Assembly (NCBI GenBank): GCA_900539175.1
Contig: UQAW01000005.1
Coordinates: 1 to 64,000 of the forward strand
Source: an uncultured Lachnospiraceae bacterium
Lineage (GTDB): Bacteria; Bacillota; Clostridia; Lachnospirales; Lachnospiraceae
Direction of reading: 5' to 3'
DNA length: 64,000 nt
Both the position numbers and the translations under genes were made by a program. Below, piece after piece: positions 8,458 to 17,449 of the stretch (position 1 is the stretch's first letter; each line of letters starts with the position of its first letter). A model generated the notes under the pieces. That model was given only the letters and a program-made list of their open reading frames with translations, searched no databases and was not told the origin of the DNA.

Positions 8458-8801
8458 ATTGTTCAATCCTCCCTCCATCTCTCATTTAATTGCTCATAAG
8501 TATTGTATCATATTTCTATATAAATGAATATATTTTTTTGAATTTTATTCACTTTAACCAATATTTCTTTAGAGCTACCTGTTTTCTAAAATATCAATTT
8601 TAAATGCAGGCAGATTTTGCAGCACAATTAATGCTCCTTCAAAACGGACATGTCTGCTGGCGCAGACATCACCATTCATAAAAATTGATTGCTCCGCACT
8701 TCGTGCTCACGCAATCGCCGCCGATATTCGTAATCGGGCTATAAATATAGTAAAACTTGCCCGGACTTTAGGATGTACGGTCGAAAGACTGATCGAGTTA
8801 T
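8458..8801. other. Intergenic region upstream of the CRISPR operon
   Basis: About 340 bases between the effector start and the terminator of the SLH enzyme gene. It must hold the cas operon promoter; a weak leftward candidate is ATTCAT (revcomp 8524-8529), 16-nt spacer, TACAAT (revcomp 8502-8507), in a very AT-rich tract. It also holds one copy of dispersed repeat family B (8643-8714) and the relic of a regulator-like reading frame (8722-8803). Confidence 0.4.
8643..8714. repeat. Dispersed repeat family B, copy 1
   Basis: ACGGACATGTCTGC - GCAGACAT hairpin followed by CACCATTCATaAAaaTtGATTGCTCCGC, shared with 38439-38500 and in part with 48763-48813 and 58941-58979. The tail (GATTGCTCCGCACTTCGTGCTCACGCAATC) can fold back on itself and resembles the core of family A repeats. 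Confidence 0.6.
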
Positions 8802-8803
8802 AA
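8722..8803 (+). pseudogene. Possible decayed HTH (XRE-type) regulator C-terminus
   Basis: On the plus strand, two frames joined by a one-base shift at 8758-8762 read DIRNRAINIVKLA and then RTLGCTVERLIEL followed by a stop. This resembles the usual end of XRE repressors (ALxCTVxxLxEL). It is short, shifted and lacks the rest of the domain, so it would be a fossil if real. The match is to a weak, common pattern. Confidence 0.3.
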
Positions 8804-8853
8804 AAAATGGAGCGTATCTGAGAATTACTCTTTCCAATTCTCAGATACGCTCT
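8802..8853 (-). terminator. Strong rho-independent terminator of the SLH enzyme gene
   Basis: Read leftward, an 18-bp stem (AGAGCGTATCTGAGAATT and its complement; 8810-8853) with a short loop is followed by ATTTTTT (A-run 8802-8807). It lies 22 bases past the stop of the SLH glycosidase. Confidence 0.9.
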
Positions 8854-8875
8854 AAACTTTATTATATCTTAAAAC

Positions 8876-11800
8876 TTATTTGCAGATTTTCATGAAACGG
8901 CTGATCATTGCTGCACATTCTGCTCTGTTCGTATTGTTCTGTGGTTTCAGCTCTCCCTGATCTCCTGTGATAATGCCTTTTGCCACACACCACTTTACAG
9001 CATCTGCCGCATATGCACTTACCTTCTCGGCATCCGGGAAATCTGACAACTCTTCTTCATTTTCCACATCGTATCCCTTGGATTTTGCATATCGGTACAT
9101 CATAACTGCCATCTGCTCACGGGTAATAGCACCTGCCGGTTCAAATCTGCCGGTATCCGTGTATCCGGTTACGATTCCTTCTTCAGCTGCCCAAAGTACA
9201 GCTTCCGTGTAGTATTGACCTTCCTCCACATCCGGGAAAATCGTATCATAAGCTGTCTCCGGACTCTGCTCCATACGATACAAAATGACTGCAAACTGTG
9301 CTCTTTCAAGATTTCCGCCCGGTGCAAAGGTGGTCTCATTCATACCGGTCATAAGTCCATTCACATACATTTCATATACATAATCATAGAACCAGTCACT
9401 CTTTTCCACATCTTTATATGGAAGTATTTCAGGTTTTTCCTCTGTAATCTTTGCATTCACAGATTCCCCGGAGGCTACCTCTATTGTTGCATAGCTCACC
9501 ATTTCTCCATTTATTTCTTTCTTCTTTGCTGCAAGCACCTGATTTCCTGCCTGAATATAATCATAGTCACCATAAAACTGTGCTGTCCACTCCAGTATCT
9601 TATCTGAATGATTGGTTACGGTAGTGTTCGTCAGACCATCATGTTCCACATCCAATGTATGTTCTCCAACCCGAATGCCATTTGCTTTCACATATCCAAC
9701 ATCCTTCGGAAGACGTGAAACCGTGGAAACCTTATGAGCATCTGCATCCGGAGTTACGCCCATCATTCCGGTAATTGTCTGTGATACAAATGTAAATGAA
9801 ATTTCCGGATAATCTCCGTTTGTTCCCTGTACCGCAATTTCATGAGGTTTATCCTTAACACTGAGGATATATTGCATATATTTCCATGCATCATCTGCTC
9901 TGTTGTATGGGAAGAACACGTCCGGAAGATAGGACCATGCTTCAATATTTACAGGAGAGTTTGCTTTATCGCCGATTCCATCTCCCACATTCTCCTTGAT
10001 AAAATCCAGAAATGCATCCGTGCGCTCGCCTGCCTCGGTAAGCTCCTTCATCGGCATAAACCAACTGGTTTCCTTGCGGAAATCATTGTATTTTGTTGTT
10101 CCGTCTTTCCCTAATGCACAAGAATAAGAACCATTGGAATCTCCCCCTTTAACACTCCAATCATTATTGAAGTATTCCTTCAAATCCTGTGCTTTCTGAT
10201 ACCATTCGTCAGAAGCTTCTTTCTCTCCTCGTGCCTTTAACATTCCCGCATAAGCCAACATCGCCTGATACTGCGCCCCCATAGCATCTCCAGACTCCAG
10301 ATATGGCTGACTTGAACGTTCGTTATAACTGCACAGAATGCTGCCTTCTCCAATGGCCTCTGCCACTCCATTGCCATTGGTATCATGTTCTTCCACGAAA
10401 GTAGTCATTACATTTGTATAGTAATTCCACAGTGTATCATCTGTAATTAACCGCTTATCACCGCTCCAGAGATATGCCTGATAAGCTTTCTCGATCACTT
10501 CAAATTCTGCAGGAAGTTCCCGAAGATAATTTTCTTCACTCCAAAAACTTGACTTGCAGGGTGAGCCGTCAAAATTAAAGCCGAATGGTGTCCAATATCC
10601 TCTGCTCTCTGTACAGTTAGAAGCACAGATCCCAAGCATAGAATAATTTTCTTCCCATAATCCGGTAAGCGCTGCTGCTGTCAACTGATGGCTGAAATCA
10701 CGTGTGCAGAATCCGGATTCATGTGCATAAGTACACCAGTAAGACGGAAGATATGGTACCGGACCAGTCCCTTGACCGTATTTATCATTTATCATGCCGC
10801 TCTTACCTGTCATAACATATTCCTGCATTTTATTGGAAGCCCATTTAAAACCATTTTCTAATGTCTCATTATCTGATTCCAGCACCACCGTCTCATTGGC
10901 CACTTTCACCGTAACGACCCATTCTACCGATGTATTTCCATTCGTAATCGTAAAAGCAACAGGATTCGTAAAGTCTACCTTACTGCCGGAAGCCGGACAA
11001 ATCGTTGCTCCCTCAGACACTTCTGCCGTAACTTCCAGAGCCGTGATATCCGTACCGTAAGGTACTGTTACCGTGATCGTCTTCTCATCCTCTTTCCGCT
11101 TAATGACAGCCTGATTTTCCACTGAAAAACTTTTTAATGTGGTGAATTCAGGAAGATCGTCATCTCCCTGGTAAAACAGCGTAAAGGTATCCGCACAAAT
11201 TTCTGCACACCCCGATGAACCTTGCACATATGCTTCAATCTCAGTTCCGCTTTCTAACGCAATGTCTGACAAAGTAACCCAGGTATATCCATTCGTAGCC
11301 GGAAGGCTCATGGATTCAACCGCACTTGTTGCACCTTTTTTCCGAATGCCGATTGTTCCGCCATTCTTGGCAGTATTAATTCGTACTGCCAAAGTATACT
11401 TTCCGTTCTTCGGAATCTTAACTGTATAATAACCTATGGCATCTGCATCATTTGCAGGAATCTGAAGGTAGCGGAATCCCGCATAGGCTTTTGTACTGTC
11501 ATTGGGAATTGAAGCACCGTTGGCATAAGCCCAGCCTTCCGGATACCAGAAAGACGGCGCCAGTTCCAGTCCTCCATTTTCAATCAAATTGGTATGTACC
11601 GGACCCATTGCCGAAGATACCACAGGTGTACCTGCCTTGCCATAAGAATCAATTGGTGTCACCTCAAACTTAACGTATTTCAGATCCTGTGCATCGGTTA
11701 ATATCATACTATCCTTGTCCGCATTCGGAATCGCCTCGTATTCGCCATCCGCGGTATCACACATCAGCCAACGGTAGCAGCTTGTTCCCTCTGTTTGTCC

Positions 11801-12715
11801 TTCATCCTCGTCAAAGAAATCATAGCTTCCGACAATTGTCTGATCTGAGTATAAGTCTCCAGTAACGTTTACATTAAGTGCTTCCGGCGCATGATTTGGA
11901 ATACTTGTAACATCAAATTTCAATTCCGCATCGGAAATGTTGCCGGTTCCTTCAACAGAAATCTCCAGCATATCATTCAACGTACATTCTTCTGCTGTAA
12001 TTGCTATCTGCCTGGACTCACCTGCTGCAACCACTTCTGTCTCATTTCCCATTTTAATTATCATTTCTTCCTCTGCATCAACATTTGCAGTAAAAATGTA
12101 GCTGCCGCTCCAGGGCAGAGAAATCTTTGCAGTTGATTCTTTATTCAAATCTGTACCATACAACAGATCGACTGCTACACTGGAAAAATCATAACTAAAT
12201 GAAAAATCATCCCCATTTGTCCAATTGCTCTTGCCATTATTTACATATACTTCAATCTCATCCCCCTGTTGCAGCATAACTGAAGGGAGTACATGTGCCG
12301 ATGCATAAGTACATGCAGCCGGCAACATGATCTCTTCCAGCGCTTCCGCTGCACCTGCCTTTCGGATTCCAAAGGAGGCACCATTGCTTCCCTGATTTAC
12401 ATATACGGAACTTTTATAAACTCCCGTATAAGGTACGGTTACTGCCTGCTTTACATAATAAGCAGGATTATTATTCAGATAGAACCCCTGTTTTCCTGTA
12501 TGCGGATTATTAACCTGCTTGCCGCCCCCATAAAATGTCCAGCCTGTTGTGCCGTCCTCAAAGCCTGGATTTGTCAACAGATTGCTGCCGTAAGGGTTCT
12601 CGTCACTATCAGCTGCATGGACAACAGGTATATCATATGACAATACCATACTGATGCATACCATAAGAGAAACAATTCTCTTTACTTTATTCCCCATCCT
12701 AAACTTCTTCAACAT
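8876..12715 (-). CDS. Secreted SLH-anchored multidomain glycosidase (six-hairpin type)
   Basis: A 1279-aa cell-surface enzyme. Order: signal peptide (about 1-34, ending VHAA); a carbohydrate-binding beta-sandwich opening NLLTNPGFEDGTTGW; an Ig-like linker; a second similar module opening NLIENGGLELAPSFWYPEGW; and a DUF5018-like strand module (about 525-620). Next come an alpha-helical (alpha/alpha)6-type catalytic region (about 625-1080) with tryptophan- and acid-rich helices (CTRDFSHQLTAAALTGLW, DVFFPYNRADDAW) and three C-terminal SLH repeats (about 1090-1279) that hold it to the cell wall. Alpha,alpha-barrel families such as GH63/GH78/GH37 share this look, but I cannot name the family or substrate. 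AAGGAGG precedes the ATG. It is monocistronic, and a motif shared with the neighbouring importer operon lies about 205-240 bases upstream, so it is probably co-induced with the importer and degrades its polysaccharide. Confidence 0.85.
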   Translation of the reverse strand: MLKKFRMGNKVKRIVSLMVCISMVLSYDIPVVHAADSDENPYGSNLLTNPGFEDGTTGWTFYGGGKQVNNPHTGKQGFYLNNNPAYYVKQAVTVPYTGVYKSSVYVNQGSNGASFGIRKAGAAEALEEIMLPAACTYASAHVLPSVMLQQGDEIEVYVNNGKSNWTNGDDFSFSYDFSSVAVDLLYGTDLNKESTAKISLPWSGSYIFTANVDAEEEMIIKMGNETEVVAAGESRQIAITAEECTLNDMLEISVEGTGNISDAELKFDVTSIPNHAPEALNVNVTGDLYSDQTIVGSYDFFDEDEGQTEGTSCYRWLMCDTADGEYEAIPNADKDSMILTDAQDLKYVKFEVTPIDSYGKAGTPVVSSAMGPVHTNLIENGGLELAPSFWYPEGWAYANGASIPNDSTKAYAGFRYLQIPANDADAIGYYTVKIPKNGKYTLAVRINTAKNGGTIGIRKKGATSAVESMSLPATNGYTWVTLSDIALESGTEIEAYVQGSSGCAEICADTFTLFYQGDDDLPEFTTLKSFSVENQAVIKRKEDEKTITVTVPYGTDITALEVTAEVSEGATICPASGSKVDFTNPVAFTITNGNTSVEWVVTVKVANETVVLESDNETLENGFKWASNKMQEYVMTGKSGMINDKYGQGTGPVPYLPSYWCTYAHESGFCTRDFSHQLTAAALTGLWEENYSMLGICASNCTESRGYWTPFGFNFDGSPCKSSFWSEENYLRELPAEFEVIEKAYQAYLWSGDKRLITDDTLWNYYTNVMTTFVEEHDTNGNGVAEAIGEGSILCSYNERSSQPYLESGDAMGAQYQAMLAYAGMLKARGEKEASDEWYQKAQDLKEYFNNDWSVKGGDSNGSYSCALGKDGTTKYNDFRKETSWFMPMKELTEAGERTDAFLDFIKENVGDGIGDKANSPVNIEAWSYLPDVFFPYNRADDAWKYMQYILSVKDKPHEIAVQGTNGDYPEISFTFVSQTITGMMGVTPDADAHKVSTVSRLPKDVGYVKANGIRVGEHTLDVEHDGLTNTTVTNHSDKILEWTAQFYGDYDYIQAGNQVLAAKKKEINGEMVSYATIEVASGESVNAKITEEKPEILPYKDVEKSDWFYDYVYEMYVNGLMTGMNETTFAPGGNLERAQFAVILYRMEQSPETAYDTIFPDVEEGQYYTEAVLWAAEEGIVTGYTDTGRFEPAGAITREQMAVMMYRYAKSKGYDVENEEELSDFPDAEKVSAYAADAVKWCVAKGIITGDQGELKPQNNTNRAECAAMISRFMKICK

Positions 12716-12893
12716 AATTCCTCCTTCTCACCTAACGTAGTTACTTTCACTTCTTTCAAATTAAAACTTCTGTGTTTCCCAAAGAACCAATACATTCCGC
12801 TTCTCAGAACTTACCTCTTCTGTATCCCTCCTCTCCGATATATATTGTTCAAAGACTGAAAGAGAGTATATCCTCATTCTTGCTCTTTTTTTT

Positions 12894-12957
12894 ATTTTAT
12901 CACATCACAAAAATAATGCCATGACTTAAAACTCCAATCCAGGTACGAATTTCTCCA
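12894..12957 (-). promoter_or_regulatory. Promoter and shared activator site of the SLH enzyme gene
   Basis: A 37-bp motif at 12921-12957 matches 18852-18888 upstream of the importer operon at 29 of 37 positions (conserved ATGACT.AAAACTCC.AT...GGTACG on the plus strand). In both copies a -10-like box sits at nearly the same distance on the leftward side: here TAAAAT, revcomp of 12894-12899, 21 nt from the motif. This geometry fits an activator bound just upstream of -35. The neighbouring AraC-type regulator YesN is the natural candidate. The rest of 12716-13084 shows no gene. Confidence 0.65.
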
Positions 12958-13084
12958 CTTTTTCTTTATTGATACAACCTTTCTCTGCCACCGTTATTTC
13001 CCTCAAATTTCCTGGCAACATCGCTATGGTGAGCGAGACCGCCGCTCATTTCTTATACTTTTGTAAGTCATACTTTTTCTTATC

Positions 13085-13498
13085 CTATCCTACGTTTACA
13101 AAAATCTCTCTCTCCAAATCATAAAACTCCGAGTTTACTTCCAGATTCTCAGCGATCTTTACCTGCGCCTCATCCGTGACAGAAAGTACCTGATGCCAGA
13201 TTCCCTTATACAGGCACACGGGTTTATCCAGAAGAAACGCTTCATATTCTGCCGGTCTGTCATGTTCGGCAACGATCAGCACTGTCATCCCGTTCAGAGG
13301 TTCAAAACTTTCCAAAGATGTGGGATGACATTCCAATCTTTTGACAGACTTGTTCCTGTAACGAAATACCGCCAGTCTCCACGGTTCCCGCTCTTCCGTA
13401 ATCACGATTTCGAAGGATTCCCTGCAATCGGCAGAAAACTCCAACGCCCTTCCATACTTTGCGAAATTTTCCTTATGTACAGACTGTAATCGGCACAT
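13085..13498 (-). CDS. Cupin-fold protein resembling ureidoglycolate lyase (AllA-like)
   Basis: A 137-aa protein with the pattern of the AllA/ureidoglycolate hydrolase family: a HPTSLESFEPL segment, a VLIVAEHDRP strand-turn, then PVCLYKGIWHQVL, where the (G)xWH motif carries a metal-site histidine. No other allantoin gene is nearby. It follows the GH36-like enzyme by 12 bases in the sugar operon, so a sugar-acid or sugar-binding cupin role is more likely than purine breakdown. Length is slightly below AllA (about 160 aa). Confidence 0.55.
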   Translation of the reverse strand: MCRLQSVHKENFAKYGRALEFSADCRESFEIVITEEREPWRLAVFRYRNKSVKRLECHPTSLESFEPLNGMTVLIVAEHDRPAEYEAFLLDKPVCLYKGIWHQVLSVTDEAQVKIAENLEVNSEFYDLEREIFVNVG

Positions 13499-13510
13499 GT
13501 TCTCCCCCCT

Positions 13511-15673
13511 TTAACATAAGATTTCAACCACTGTATCTTCTTTTTCAAACACAAGTGTCACACACAATACCCGATTCTCCCATGTAAAGCTGCAGGATGC
13601 CCCTGTGGCTTTTACTTCTTTCACCTCAAAATCGACAGGCACTGCAATGTAATATTGCTCCCTTCTCCCTTTTACACCACTGATCCGCAATAGGAGTTTC
13701 TTTTCCTTCCACTCCTGTTCCCGGACACTGACCGCATCCATAGATACATGGCGTGAGGAAGCTATGAACTGCGGCACCTTCTTCACTTCATGAAAGCCTA
13801 CAATCTGGCATTCACCAAGTCCCAGGCTTCCCACCTGCAGACTTCCGGTCACAATTCCCAGATATTCCTGTTTCCAGAAATCAAAAGCATGGTAACGCTT
13901 TTGGGGATCCAAATTTAACTTTTCCAGTCCTACCCGGGTTTCCCCAAGGGGAACCGTCGCATATCTTCCCATTACACACCAGTTCTCCCCCGCATAGCTC
14001 AGATGGAAAGACCAAAGTGTGGAAAATGGATGCGCATCATTCATCGAAGGATAAATTCCTGCCATATCATAAGCATCTTTCAGATTGACCTCTTCCATCT
14101 CCACCGGCGTCTCATGGGACTGCACGGCAAATCCATGCAGCTTTGTCCAGGTATATGCCGGATATTCCATATTAAGCGGCCCCGTCTCTCCCGTACAGGT
14201 CGTAAGCGGAGGCAGTGTCTTCCGGATGATTTCCAGCTTTTCCTCCGTATAAGCATCCTCGGTATCACTGAGCATACACAGCCCGCCGGAAAGCGAAATC
14301 AATGACAGTACGCTTTTTGCCCACTCCGGTTTTGTACGGACACAGACATGATCCGGATCATTCAGGAACAAGATCCGCTGTGTGTGGAACCAGCGCGCCA
14401 TCTCAAAAAGCTGCATCCGGATGCCCGCCCATGTAGGGTTTGCATCCATGGAGATCCTACAGGCATCAGCAATGCCGACAACCTCATGCATTTCTCCCCA
14501 GCTTGCCAGATAGTACATATCCTCTGACATGCCCTTCTTGGTTGCTTCCATATAAGAACGGAATTTCTGTTCCGCCTCCTCATTGCTCATAATGCCAAGA
14601 CGAACCCCTTCATGAAGACCGTCCAAAAGCAGGTGGCGGATTGCATCTATTTTTACATATTTGTAACCGGCATTACGGAATCCCTCAAAGACCGGCGTCA
14701 CCTGCTCTGCCAGCGTTTCCGGTGTACAATTATACAAATAGTCAATCCATTCCCCTTTCAACGCTTTTCCCTCATGGAAAATGACACATTCCGGGTGCTT
14801 TTCGGGGAATTCCTCATTGGTAATATTGGCATTCGTCCAGATTGCCGGAACGAAACCGTGACTGCGGATATCCTCCACAATTCCCGCATGACCGCGGGGA
14901 AATTTGCTCTCTTCGCAGGTCATCCAACCTTCCTTCATATCACCTTCACTGCGGTAAGGCAGGGGCATCTTCTGATAGCCATCATCCACCTGGATATAGG
15001 TAAGCCCGTAATCCTTCAGATTTTCTTCCATGAATGCGGCAATCTGATCAATCTTCTTCTCATCAATATCCCGGCGGTACGCCTCCCAGGAACACCAGCC
15101 TGCAACAGCGTCTCTCTTTGTCCTACGCTCCCAGGGGGTATAATATTTATAGCCCAGATGATTCCGGTAATAATGCATACGCAGATTGATAAATACCGGC
15201 TTTTCACTGAGCAGCAGCTTCATCTTTGCGATGCGCAGCCCGTCACATTCCTCAAAAGAATCCTGTGCCCACTCCCACTGGCATCCATTCACATCAATCA
15301 GCAGATCCTGTGTCCGGTCATACAGACCATTAACTCCGTACATCAACAGATTTCCGTTCTGAGCAGCAATTGCTTCTTCCTGCCCTGCACGCCTGGGGCG
15401 CATATTGATCGTATCGGAAGAAAGACAAAAGCATGCTGTCACCCACATCGGTTTTTCCACCATAATATAAATCTGCTGGGTATAGGCAATACTTTGCATT
15501 GTACCATCCGAGCCATGACGAAATCCCGTATCTTCACTTTCCGGAATATACATGGTGATAATATCTCTTCCATTATATTCATACTTTAATTTCTTCGTAG
15601 TCTCATCCCAGTGATGCAGTGCATGTGCAAGGGGTGGTATCTTCTGTATGGGATGAAAATTTTCATTATTCAT
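13511..15673 (-). CDS. GH36/clan GH-D alpha-galactosidase-like glycosidase
   Basis: A 720-aa cytoplasmic enzyme (no signal peptide) that probably releases galactose or a related sugar from imported oligosaccharides. A beta-sandwich N-terminal domain leads to a (beta/alpha)8 barrel opening AGWCSWEAY and IQVDDGYQ. The predicted nucleophile is D343 in YKYVKIDAIRH and the likely acid/base is D410 in ACRISMD, both in GH36-like places. A C-terminal beta domain follows. It differs from textbook GH36 enzymes (no SDNID-type signature), so other GH-D specificities are open. The gene lies 15 bases after the permease pair and before the cupin gene; all should be one transcript with the ABC importer. Confidence 0.8.
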   Translation of the reverse strand: MNNENFHPIQKIPPLAHALHHWDETTKKLKYEYNGRDIITMYIPESEDTGFRHGSDGTMQSIAYTQQIYIMVEKPMWVTACFCLSSDTINMRPRRAGQEEAIAAQNGNLLMYGVNGLYDRTQDLLIDVNGCQWEWAQDSFEECDGLRIAKMKLLLSEKPVFINLRMHYYRNHLGYKYYTPWERRTKRDAVAGWCSWEAYRRDIDEKKIDQIAAFMEENLKDYGLTYIQVDDGYQKMPLPYRSEGDMKEGWMTCEESKFPRGHAGIVEDIRSHGFVPAIWTNANITNEEFPEKHPECVIFHEGKALKGEWIDYLYNCTPETLAEQVTPVFEGFRNAGYKYVKIDAIRHLLLDGLHEGVRLGIMSNEEAEQKFRSYMEATKKGMSEDMYYLASWGEMHEVVGIADACRISMDANPTWAGIRMQLFEMARWFHTQRILFLNDPDHVCVRTKPEWAKSVLSLISLSGGLCMLSDTEDAYTEEKLEIIRKTLPPLTTCTGETGPLNMEYPAYTWTKLHGFAVQSHETPVEMEEVNLKDAYDMAGIYPSMNDAHPFSTLWSFHLSYAGENWCVMGRYATVPLGETRVGLEKLNLDPQKRYHAFDFWKQEYLGIVTGSLQVGSLGLGECQIVGFHEVKKVPQFIASSRHVSMDAVSVREQEWKEKKLLLRISGVKGRREQYYIAVPVDFEVKEVKATGASCSFTWENRVLCVTLVFEKEDTVVEILC

Positions 15674-15688
15674 AAGCCTAATTCTCCT

Positions 15689-16510
15689 TTACTTAACCGC
15701 ACTGTCCACCATTCCTTTAATAAAATACTTCTGCAGGAACAGGAAACATACTACAATCGGCAAAATTGCCAGCAAGGCTGCCGCAGATGCAGCATTCAGA
15801 TCACTGGTTGTCTGTGAAAAGAATGAGGAAATCGCCAGTGTAACCGTCCGCATCTTCGAGGACTGAAGAATATACAGTGAAAACTGATAATCATTCCAGC
15901 AATGTACGCCTGTCAGGATCGCCACAGATGCCGTCACGGACTTCAGCTGCGGCAAAATAATATAGAAGAATGTCCGTATGGGTCCGCATCCGTCAATCGC
16001 AGCAGCCTCATCCAACGCAGCAGGAATTGATGCAATAAAATTGGTGTAGAGAAAGATCGCCATCGGAAGCTCAAATGTCAGTAAGGTCAGAATCACTCCC
16101 CAATATTGGTTAATCCCCCCGATATCTACCAATACGGAATAAAGAGGCACAAGAATACTAAGAGGCGGCACCATCATGATTCCCAGGATAAAACTCCTCA
16201 CAAACTTGTTGACTCTGCTCTTGTTTCTTGCCAGAGGATAAGCTGCAAGAGAACCTACAGCCACAATCAAAAGTACAACAATCAGCGTGATCATGAAGGT
16301 ATGCAGCAGTGCCGGAAGCACCCCTCCCTGTTCAATTGCCGTCTCAAAATTTTTAAGCGTCGGCTCCGATGATATCTTCCAATGAGAACTTAAGTCAGAA
16401 ACCGGCTTAAAGGAAATCCCGATCAGAATATAAAATGGAGAAAAATACACTGCAAAAATGACCAGAAGAATGGGAATTCTCCAAAATCCTCTTTTTTTGC
16501 TTTGTATCAT
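15689..16510 (-). CDS. ABC sugar importer permease, MalG type
   Basis: A 273-aa inner-membrane permease of a CUT1 carbohydrate importer with six predicted membrane segments. The EAA motif that docks the ATPase is readable as DEAAAIDGCGPIRTFFYIILP near residue 170, and the N-terminus (one TM then a periplasmic stretch) is MalG-like. It overlaps the partner permease by 4 bases. No ATPase gene is present in the locus; these systems commonly share one MsmX-like ATPase encoded elsewhere. Confidence 0.93.
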   Translation of the reverse strand: MIQSKKRGFWRIPILLVIFAVYFSPFYILIGISFKPVSDLSSHWKISSEPTLKNFETAIEQGGVLPALLHTFMITLIVVLLIVAVGSLAAYPLARNKSRVNKFVRSFILGIMMVPPLSILVPLYSVLVDIGGINQYWGVILTLLTFELPMAIFLYTNFIASIPAALDEAAAIDGCGPIRTFFYIILPQLKSVTASVAILTGVHCWNDYQFSLYILQSSKMRTVTLAISSFFSQTTSDLNAASAAALLAILPIVVCFLFLQKYFIKGMVDSAVK

Positions 16511-17376
16511 AATTCCACCTCCTTTTTATCCAGATACTTAACTACCGTATTGCTGACAACCATAATCAGAAGAAAAGCAACGAGACCGATAGCCGATGCA
16601 TATCCTGCGTTCTCACTTCCGAAATACGTTCTATGTACTAAAGTGGATAAAGAATGCGTATCGTATCCCGGACCTCCCGAAGTCATTGCCATGATGATAT
16701 CAAATAATTTTAACCCTCCGATCAGGTTGATCGTTACGGAAGAATTGATCGCCGGCATCAGAAGCGGCAAGGTAATATAACGAAACTGTGCCCATTTCCC
16801 CACACCGTCAATTGCGGCAGCCTCATAGTACATATCCGAAATTCCCTGAAGCCCTGCCAGATAAATTACCATAGAAACTCCCACAAACTGCAGGGAATTG
16901 ATAATCGTCAGAATAGCAACACCTGCTTTTCCATTCGCAAGCCAGTCTACCGGACCAAAACCAAAAAGACCAATCAGATCATTCAGTGCACCATTGTTGA
17001 AACTGAAGAAAAAGTACATGATGTAGCCCATAATCAGGGGGGCTATCATAACCGGAAGATATACTAAAGTTCTGGTAGCCGCTCTTCCGCGAAACTTTTG
17101 ATTCAGCAGCACTGCCAGTGCAAGCCCCAGAACATTCTGCAGCAGGGTGCTTCCAGCGCCATAGATGATGGTATTTAAAAATGCCCGGTGCACATTCTGA
17201 TCTGTAAGCATTCTCGTATAATTGTTGATTCCCACCATCTTATAGGTCTGTGAATATCCGTTCCAGTTTGTAAAAGAAAGAAACACTCCTTTTCCCAATG
17301 GATAGATCACAAAGATAAGGAACAGTATAATCGCAGGCAGATAAAACAAATTCATAAATCCAGCTCTTTTTTTCAT
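16507..17376 (-). CDS. ABC sugar importer permease, MalF type
   Basis: A 289-aa CUT1 permease pairing with the MalG-type gene that follows. It opens with a hydrophobic segment (FYLPAIILFLIFVIYPLG) and carries the EAA loop YEAAAIDGVGKWAQFRYITL about 200 residues in. MSGGPG-like MTSGGPGYDTHSL, typical of MalF proteins, is near residue 235. It lies 73 bases behind the binding-protein gene, with a stem-loop in the gap. Confidence 0.93.
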   Translation of the reverse strand: MKKRAGFMNLFYLPAIILFLIFVIYPLGKGVFLSFTNWNGYSQTYKMVGINNYTRMLTDQNVHRAFLNTIIYGAGSTLLQNVLGLALAVLLNQKFRGRAATRTLVYLPVMIAPLIMGYIMYFFFSFNNGALNDLIGLFGFGPVDWLANGKAGVAILTIINSLQFVGVSMVIYLAGLQGISDMYYEAAAIDGVGKWAQFRYITLPLLMPAINSSVTINLIGGLKLFDIIMAMTSGGPGYDTHSLSTLVHRTYFGSENAGYASAIGLVAFLLIMVVSNTVVKYLDKKEVEL

Positions 17377-17402
17377 GTCGTTTATCGCTCACCTTTCGTA
17401 AG

Positions 17403-17429
17403 AAAACGGGAGCAGCTGCCTACTCCCGT
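17403..17429 (-). terminator. Intercistronic stem-loop, probable partial terminator
   Basis: ACGGGAG (17406-17412) and CTCCCGT (17423-17429) form a stem which, read leftward, is followed by TTTTCTT. It sits between the binding-protein gene and its permeases, where a leaky terminator or mRNA-stabilising hairpin commonly gives more binding protein than permease. Confidence 0.6.
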
Positions 17430-17449
17430 CTCTGTTTTTCAAATCACAA

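Noticed and set aside
14612..15589. 325-codon plus-strand frame
   Set aside because: Antisense shadow of the GH36-like enzyme, which has clear catalytic motifs on the minus strand; the shadow product has no recognisable features.
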